From: an uncultured Bacteroidales bacterium | Lineage (GTDB): Bacteria > Bacteroidota > Bacteroidia > Bacteroidales > UBA932 | DNA: 11,062 nt | Reading direction: 5' to 3' | NCBI GenBank assembly: GCA_904501835.1 | Contig: CAJGBW010000052.1 | Span: 1 to 11,062 of the forward strand | Part shown: positions 6,724-11,062 of the stretch, one piece after another | Numbering within the stretch: the first letter of the stretch is position 1 | Layout of the letters: every line of letters begins with the position of its first letter | Made by a program: the position numbers and the translations under genes | Notes under the pieces: model-generated | Seen by the model: the letters and a program-made list of their open reading frames with translations, nothing else | Database searches by the model: none | What the model was told of the DNA's origin: nothing

Positions 6724-6753
6724 TTTTTCCGTTTCTTTACCTTTTTTCCGTTT
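6724..6753. repeat. Short direct repeat between leuS and the regulator gene
   Basis: TTTTTCCGTTT occurs at 6724-6734 and 6743-6753, a 19-bp period, between the leuS stop and its terminator. The unit is a simple T-rich sequence. It could be a regulator site ahead of the AraC-type gene or just low-complexity spacer. Confidence 0.2.
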
Positions 6754-6781
6754 TTAACCTTATTATCAAAGAATTCGGAAT

Positions 6782-9544
6782 TTATTTAACGACAATATTT
6801 ACAATTTTTCCGGGAACAACAATCACTTTTATGATTTGACCGCCTGCCAAATAACGCTCGGTCTGCTCCATTCCCCTGACATATTGCTCCACCTCTTCCT
6901 TGGAAAGAGATTTGGCAAGTTCCACCGTAAAACGAGTTTTACCATTGAACGAAACCGCATAGGTGCAGTTATCTTCACGGGTGTAAGCCTCATTATATTC
7001 CGGGAACTTGGCATAGGAAATACCACTTTCGTATCCCAAAGCCGCATACAATTCTTCTGCAATGTGGGGAGCAAAGGGAGCCAGCAAAATCGTCAAAGGC
7101 TCCAAGATCTCACGACAATGACAATCTGACAACTCATTGACAGCAATCATAAAAGCGCTGATGGCGGTATTAAAGGAGAAGTTTTCAATATCCTCCTGCA
7201 CTTTGACTATCAATTTATGCAAACTCTTCAGTTGCGCGGGAGTTGCCTTGTCATCATTTACGACATATCCGTCTCTATCATAGAACAGACGCCATACTTT
7301 TTTGAGGAAACGATGCACGCCGTCAATACCTTTGGTATCCCAAGGTTTACTCTGCTCAAGCGGGCCCAAGAACATTTCATACAGACGCAAGGTGTCGGCT
7401 CCATAAGAATCGCAAATCATATCGGGATTTACAACATTGAACATGGACTTACTCATCTTCTCAACCGCCCATCCGCAGATATATTCGCCGTTCTCCAAAA
7501 CAAATTCTGCATTCGCAAAATCAGGTTGCCAAGCTTTGAAAGCCTCGATATCCAATTTATCATTATGCACGATATTGACATCCACGTGGATTTCTGTCGT
7601 GTCATAATTATCCTTCAAACCCAAGGAAACAAAAGTATTGGTCCCCTTGATACGATATACAAAATTACTGCGTCCTTGAATCATACCCTGATTGATGAGC
7701 TTCTTAAACGGCTCTTTCTCACAGACATAGCCCAAGTCATACAGGAATTTATTCCAGAAACGAGAGTAAATCAAGTGACCGGTTGCATGTTCGGTACCAC
7801 CGATATACAAATCGACATTTCTCCAATACTCATCCGCCTCACGACTGACAAGCGCCTGATCGTTGTGAGGGTCCATATAGCGCAAATAGTAGGCACTCGA
7901 ACCAGCAAAACCGGGCATGGTACTTTTTTCAATCGGATATCCGTCTATCGTCCAATTTTCAGCACGGGCCAAAGGAGGTTCACCGCTCTCGGTAGGCTTG
8001 TAATTGTTTCCAATAGAAGGCAACTCCAAAGGCAGTGCACTCTCATCCAAGGCGGTTGCCAAACCATCCTTGAAATACACAGGGAAAGGCTCACCCCAAT
8101 AACGCTGACGTGAGAAAATGGCATCACGCAGACGATAGTTGATTTTGCGGCGACCTATGCCCTCTTTTTCCACGTAATCGATGGCGGCAGGAATAGCCTC
8201 TTTGACCGTCATGCCATTGAGAAAACCGCTGTTGCACATGATACCCTCTTTGGCATCGAAGCTTTGCTCGCTCACATCACAACCCTCAATCAAAGGAATA
8301 ATCGGGAGGGAGAAATGTTTGGCAAACGCATAATCGCGGCTATCGTGGGCAGGAACCGCCATAATCGCACCGGTACCATATCCAGAAAGTACATATTCAG
8401 AAATCCAAACAGGAACTTTATCTCCCGTAAGAGGATTGATGGCATAAGAGCCGGAGAAAACACCTGTCACATTGCGGGTCTGGGCGATACGCTCACGCTC
8501 CGTCTTCTTCTTGACCTGTTCAAGATAATCCGCAACGGCCTGGGCTTGCTCGGAGGTGGTAAGTTTTTCCACCCACTCGCTCTCGGGTGCCAAAACCATA
8601 AAGGTCACACCGAAAACCGTATCGGCACGGGTCGTAAAAATGGTCATATCATATTCCTGCTCGCCGTTTTGCACCTTGAAAACCATTTCCGCACCTTGAC
8701 TTCTGCCAATCCAGTTACGCTGCATATCTTTCAAGGAATCCGTCCAATCCAATTCCTCCAAATCATCCAACAGACGACCGGCATAGGCAGAAACACGAAG
8801 CTGCCATTGCAACATTTTCTTTTGCTCAACAGGGAAACCGCCACGTACAGAAAGGCCGTCCTTCACCTCATCATTGGCCAAGACAGTACCCAATCCTGCA
8901 CACCAGTTTACAGAGGTTTCTCCCTGATAGGCAATACGATAATTCATCAAAACGTCGGCCTTTTCACGCTCGCTATAAGCCGCCCACTGCTCAGCCGAGA
9001 AGACCAGTTCCTCCGAACAAGTCGCATTGGCAGCCGCACTTCCACCTTGGGCAAAAAGAGTTTCCAACTCCTCGATGGGACGGGCTTTTTCCTGCGATTT
9101 GTCATACCAGCTGGCAAACATTTTCAAAAAGGCCCACTGGGTCCACTTATAATAAGCCGGGTCACAAGTACGCACTTCGCGTGACCAATCGTAACTGAAA
9201 CCGATTCTATCCAACTGCTCACGATAGCGGTCGATATTTTTCTCGGTCGTAATGGCCGGATGCTGACCGGTCTGGATGGCATACTGCTCCGCCGGAAGAC
9301 CGAAAGCATCATATCCCATAGGATGCAGGACATTATAGCCACGCAGACGTTTGTAACGAGAGTAGATATCACTCGCAATATATCCCAGCGGGTGGCCTAC
9401 ATGAAGACCGGCACCAGAGGGATAAGGAAACATATCCAACACATAAAACTTAGGCTTTGACGCATCTACTTCAGTCTTAAAGCTTTGATTTGCTGACCAA
9501 TACGCCTGCCATTTTTTCTCAATTTCTTTAAAATTGTACTCCAT
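6782..9544 (-). CDS. leuS: Leucyl-tRNA synthetase
   Basis: A 920-residue class Ia aminoacyl-tRNA synthetase that charges tRNA-Leu with leucine at the cost of ATP in the cytoplasm. The HIGH motif appears as HVGH (48-51) within PYPSGAGLHVGHPLGY, and the KMSKS loop is intact (696-700). The CP1 editing domain is present, with TTRADT (304-309) and the conserved Asp401 in AHDSRDYAF, so hydrolysis of mischarged tRNA should work. It is about 60 residues longer than the 860-residue E. coli enzyme. Most of the excess is an insertion around 145-205, between FLKMF and the ETSVNWC strand. The following zinc hairpin lacks the E. coli cysteines (LSVRGGFPVEQKKMLQW, 231-247), as I recall for Bacteroidetes enzymes. 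The ATG is 1 nt after the upstream stop codon, and a terminator follows the gene. Confidence 0.98.
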   Translation of the reverse strand: MEYNFKEIEKKWQAYWSANQSFKTEVDASKPKFYVLDMFPYPSGAGLHVGHPLGYIASDIYSRYKRLRGYNVLHPMGYDAFGLPAEQYAIQTGQHPAITTEKNIDRYREQLDRIGFSYDWSREVRTCDPAYYKWTQWAFLKMFASWYDKSQEKARPIEELETLFAQGGSAAANATCSEELVFSAEQWAAYSEREKADVLMNYRIAYQGETSVNWCAGLGTVLANDEVKDGLSVRGGFPVEQKKMLQWQLRVSAYAGRLLDDLEELDWTDSLKDMQRNWIGRSQGAEMVFKVQNGEQEYDMTIFTTRADTVFGVTFMVLAPESEWVEKLTTSEQAQAVADYLEQVKKKTERERIAQTRNVTGVFSGSYAINPLTGDKVPVWISEYVLSGYGTGAIMAVPAHDSRDYAFAKHFSLPIIPLIEGCDVSEQSFDAKEGIMCNSGFLNGMTVKEAIPAAIDYVEKEGIGRRKINYRLRDAIFSRQRYWGEPFPVYFKDGLATALDESALPLELPSIGNNYKPTESGEPPLARAENWTIDGYPIEKSTMPGFAGSSAYYLRYMDPHNDQALVSREADEYWRNVDLYIGGTEHATGHLIYSRFWNKFLYDLGYVCEKEPFKKLINQGMIQGRSNFVYRIKGTNTFVSLGLKDNYDTTEIHVDVNIVHNDKLDIEAFKAWQPDFANAEFVLENGEYICGWAVEKMSKSMFNVVNPDMICDSYGADTLRLYEMFLGPLEQSKPWDTKGIDGVHRFLKKVWRLFYDRDGYVVNDDKATPAQLKSLHKLIVKVQEDIENFSFNTAISAFMIAVNELSDCHCREILEPLTILLAPFAPHIAEELYAALGYESGISYAKFPEYNEAYTREDNCTYAVSFNGKTRFTVELAKSLSKEEVEQYVRGMEQTERYLAGGQIIKVIVVPGKIVNIVVK

Positions 9545-9545
9545 C

Positions 9546-10874
9546 TTATTTCTTTATCAATCTAAATTCAATAGGAATCGTCAAAGATGAGCGGACTTTC
9601 TGACCATGAAGACGCGCTGCCTTCCACTTGGGGGAGATTTCCACTACATCCTGTGCGGCCTGATCCAAACGCGGGTCAAGGGAACGAACCACCTTCACCT
9701 GGCTGACCGAGCCGTCTTTTTCCACCACAAAATTCACATGCACTGTCCCTTGCACGCCTTCAGCTACGGCGCTTTCGGGATATTTCACATAGCGATATAC
9801 CCACTCCTGCATAAATTTATCAATACGGGTCGAGCCCAAAAAGGCAGGAGGAACATCACAATCATAATAGGCATATATCGCCTCATTTTTGGGGGATTGC
9901 TCCACCACTTCTGGCTCCACAAAATCGATTTTTTCTACATAAGAAGCCTGGTCTCGGACAAAATTATAAATGTACTCCAACTGAAGTTCCATCTGCTCCC
10001 AATCGAGAATGTCCGGCGTGTCTCGAGGAGTGTTATGTTGAGAATATCTTCCACTATGAAACCATACGGAAGGAATCTCTGCGGCATAAAAAGCCCTATG
10101 GTCGGAAGGATAATCCTCTTGGGCAACCAAGGTGGGTTTTACGGGCTGCAAATCACGCGAAGTCGCTTCCAAAGCCTTATTCAAATCTCTATTGGAGGCG
10201 GTGTAGGCATAAAAACCTTTACTCCCCAGGCCCAGCATATCAAGATTGATCATGAGATCGATATCCTTCACAGAAGGGAAACTGCGATTGAGGAAATACC
10301 AGGAACCGGCAAAGGATTCGCACGATGCGCCAAATGCCACAAAAAGAATGCTTTTTCTAAAATCAATACGCGTGTCGGAAATATGTTTTGCCAACGCCAG
10401 CAAAGAAGCCAATCCGGAAGCGTTTCCATTGGCTCCGGGATAAATTACTTCTTGGGCTTTCCCATCTACCTGCATGGTATAACTGCCCAAATTATCCATT
10501 CTGGCCGCAATCACTATATAACGATGGCGAAGTTGTTCATCCGAACCGGGGATAAAGGCTGCCACATTACGGGAAAGCAAGGTGTCGCCCTCCGACTGAA
10601 TACCGAACAAATCTCCCTCACGGCCATACAACAAATCTACGCCGGCCTTTTCAAAAGCGTCATAGAGATAATACGCCACCTTTTTCTCGCCCTCACTCCC
10701 CGCTTTTCGTCCTTTGTTTTCAGGATTACAAATATCTGACACATAAGATTTTAGACTTGTGACCTGGGGAGAATCGTAGAGTTGCTCCAAAGAAACATCT
10801 GTCCTATACTGGGCAAACACACTTTGTCCAGCCAACACGCACAAGAGCAACAGATATTTCTTAAAAGAAGCCAT
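9546..10874 (-). CDS. Secreted M28-fold protein with TonB C-terminal domain, probable pseudopeptidase
   Basis: A 442-residue exported protein. A signal peptide (1-21, cleavage after VFA) leads into an M28 aminopeptidase-like domain (about 38-308) and then a TonB C-terminal domain (about 350-440, with KYPESAVAEGVQGTVHVNF and SPKWKAA). Aligning by eye to the M28 pattern, the first His ligand of AHxD is Arg125 (AARMDNLG). The bridging Asp of GANDNASG is Gly150 (GANGNASG). The catalytic/ligand Glu-Glu pair of FGAEE is Ser184-Cys185 (FGASCES). The later ligands remain: Asp212 in NLDMLG and His280 in SQHNTPRDTPD. With three of five metal ligands and the general base gone, peptidase activity is unlikely; a binding or scaffold role in the periplasm is an inference. 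The gene follows the SPOR gene by 18 nt and precedes leuS by 1 nt. Confidence 0.88.
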   Translation of the reverse strand: MASFKKYLLLLCVLAGQSVFAQYRTDVSLEQLYDSPQVTSLKSYVSDICNPENKGRKAGSEGEKKVAYYLYDAFEKAGVDLLYGREGDLFGIQSEGDTLLSRNVAAFIPGSDEQLRHRYIVIAARMDNLGSYTMQVDGKAQEVIYPGANGNASGLASLLALAKHISDTRIDFRKSILFVAFGASCESFAGSWYFLNRSFPSVKDIDLMINLDMLGLGSKGFYAYTASNRDLNKALEATSRDLQPVKPTLVAQEDYPSDHRAFYAAEIPSVWFHSGRYSQHNTPRDTPDILDWEQMELQLEYIYNFVRDQASYVEKIDFVEPEVVEQSPKNEAIYAYYDCDVPPAFLGSTRIDKFMQEWVYRYVKYPESAVAEGVQGTVHVNFVVEKDGSVSQVKVVRSLDPRLDQAAQDVVEISPKWKAARLHGQKVRSSLTIPIEFRLIKK

Positions 10875-10892
10875 CCTTTATAAAATCTAAAA

Positions 10893-11062
10893 TTAGCGAA
10901 GGTCGTTGAGCAATACCCACGCATCTTTGGGAAGACGCCCCGAAAAATCGCCAAACACAGAAAGCACTTCCTGCACCGATTCCACGGAAGCCACCATCAC
11001 CAAAGTATAAGCCCCTTTCAGATGCAGGGACTGGGCCGAAGTAAAGCCCTTTTTCTTCATCG
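10893..11062 (-). CDS. C-terminal end of a probable SPOR-domain protein (partial)
   Basis: Only the last 55 codons plus two bases of an upstream codon are inside the window. The frame is open to the edge and ends at TAA (10895-10893). The ATG at 11060 is likely internal, because it begins in the middle of a SPOR-like fold. The visible part reads KKKGFTSAQSLHLKGAYTLV, then a strand with MVASVESVQEV, and ends DAWVLLNDLR. This resembles the second half of a SPOR peptidoglycan-binding domain, where a Gly-Phe turn, a tyrosine strand and a terminal Trp-Val strand are typical. SPOR domains bind denuded septal glycan. Bacteroidales often carry such domains at the end of longer envelope proteins, including the HU-CCDC81/SPOR type, but the N-terminal part is not visible. 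The M28-like gene follows 18 nt later. Confidence 0.65.
   Translation of the reverse strand, partial: MKKKGFTSAQSLHLKGAYTLVMVASVESVQEVLSVFGDFSGRLPKDAWVLLNDLR

Noticed and set aside
7217..9184. Two long plus-strand frames (298 and 306 codons) opposite leuS
   Set aside because: Both are antisense to the certain leuS coding region, with unnatural composition and no recognisable domain.
9606..10739. A 377-codon plus-strand frame opposite the M28-like gene
   Set aside because: It resembles no known protein and is fully antisense to a gene with clear signal peptide, M28 and TonB features.
1..11062. CRISPR arrays, insertion sequences, tRNA or rRNA genes, phage genes
   Set aside because: No regularly spaced repeats, transposase-like frames with terminal inverted repeats, cloverleaf sequences or phage domains were seen on either strand.

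Overview
The window looks like chromosomal DNA from a gut-type Bacteroidales bacterium. Four things point there: promoter motifs of the Bacteroidales type (TTTG, about 19 bp, then TAnnTTTG); absent or weak Shine-Dalgarno sequences; a lipoprotein GH89 glycosidase and a secreted protein with a TonB C-terminal domain; and a leucyl-tRNA synthetase with a Bacteroidetes-like insertion and no zinc cysteines. The species cannot be named from the sequence. All recognisable genes lie on the minus strand, so transcription runs from right to left.

Right block (11062 to about 6683): the C-terminal end of a SPOR-domain protein, cut by the window edge; a secreted M28-fold peptidase homologue fused to a TonB C-terminal domain, which appears to have lost most of its zinc ligands and its catalytic glutamate; and leuS. 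The genes are 18 nt and 1 nt apart, so they probably form one transcript. It ends at a strong hairpin (6683-6715).

Middle (6655-5594): a membrane-anchored AraC-family regulator. Its first possible ATG lies upstream of the leuS terminator, so I place the start at the next in-frame ATG, after the hairpin.

Left block (5559 to 241): a tightly packed operon of ettA (ribosome-associated ABC-F ATPase), a C_GCAxxG_C_C cysteine-rich protein, a PaaI-like hotdog thioesterase, a small two-helix membrane protein of unknown function, and a GH89 alpha-N-acetylglucosaminidase lipoprotein. ettA and the next gene share a base (TAATG), and the other gaps are 2-16 nt. A TATCTTTG promoter box lies ahead of ettA, and a classic hairpin plus U-run follows the GH89 gene.

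Left edge (1-240): no convincing gene. It holds a good Bacteroidales promoter pointing left, with direct repeats upstream and a near-palindrome downstream, so it is probably the regulatory and leader region of a gene outside the window.

Most of the content is housekeeping or common accessory genes. I see no CRISPR array, mobile element, phage gene, tRNA or rRNA, and no clear novel multi-gene system. The most unusual item is the apparent M28 pseudoenzyme-TonB fusion beside a SPOR protein and leuS.
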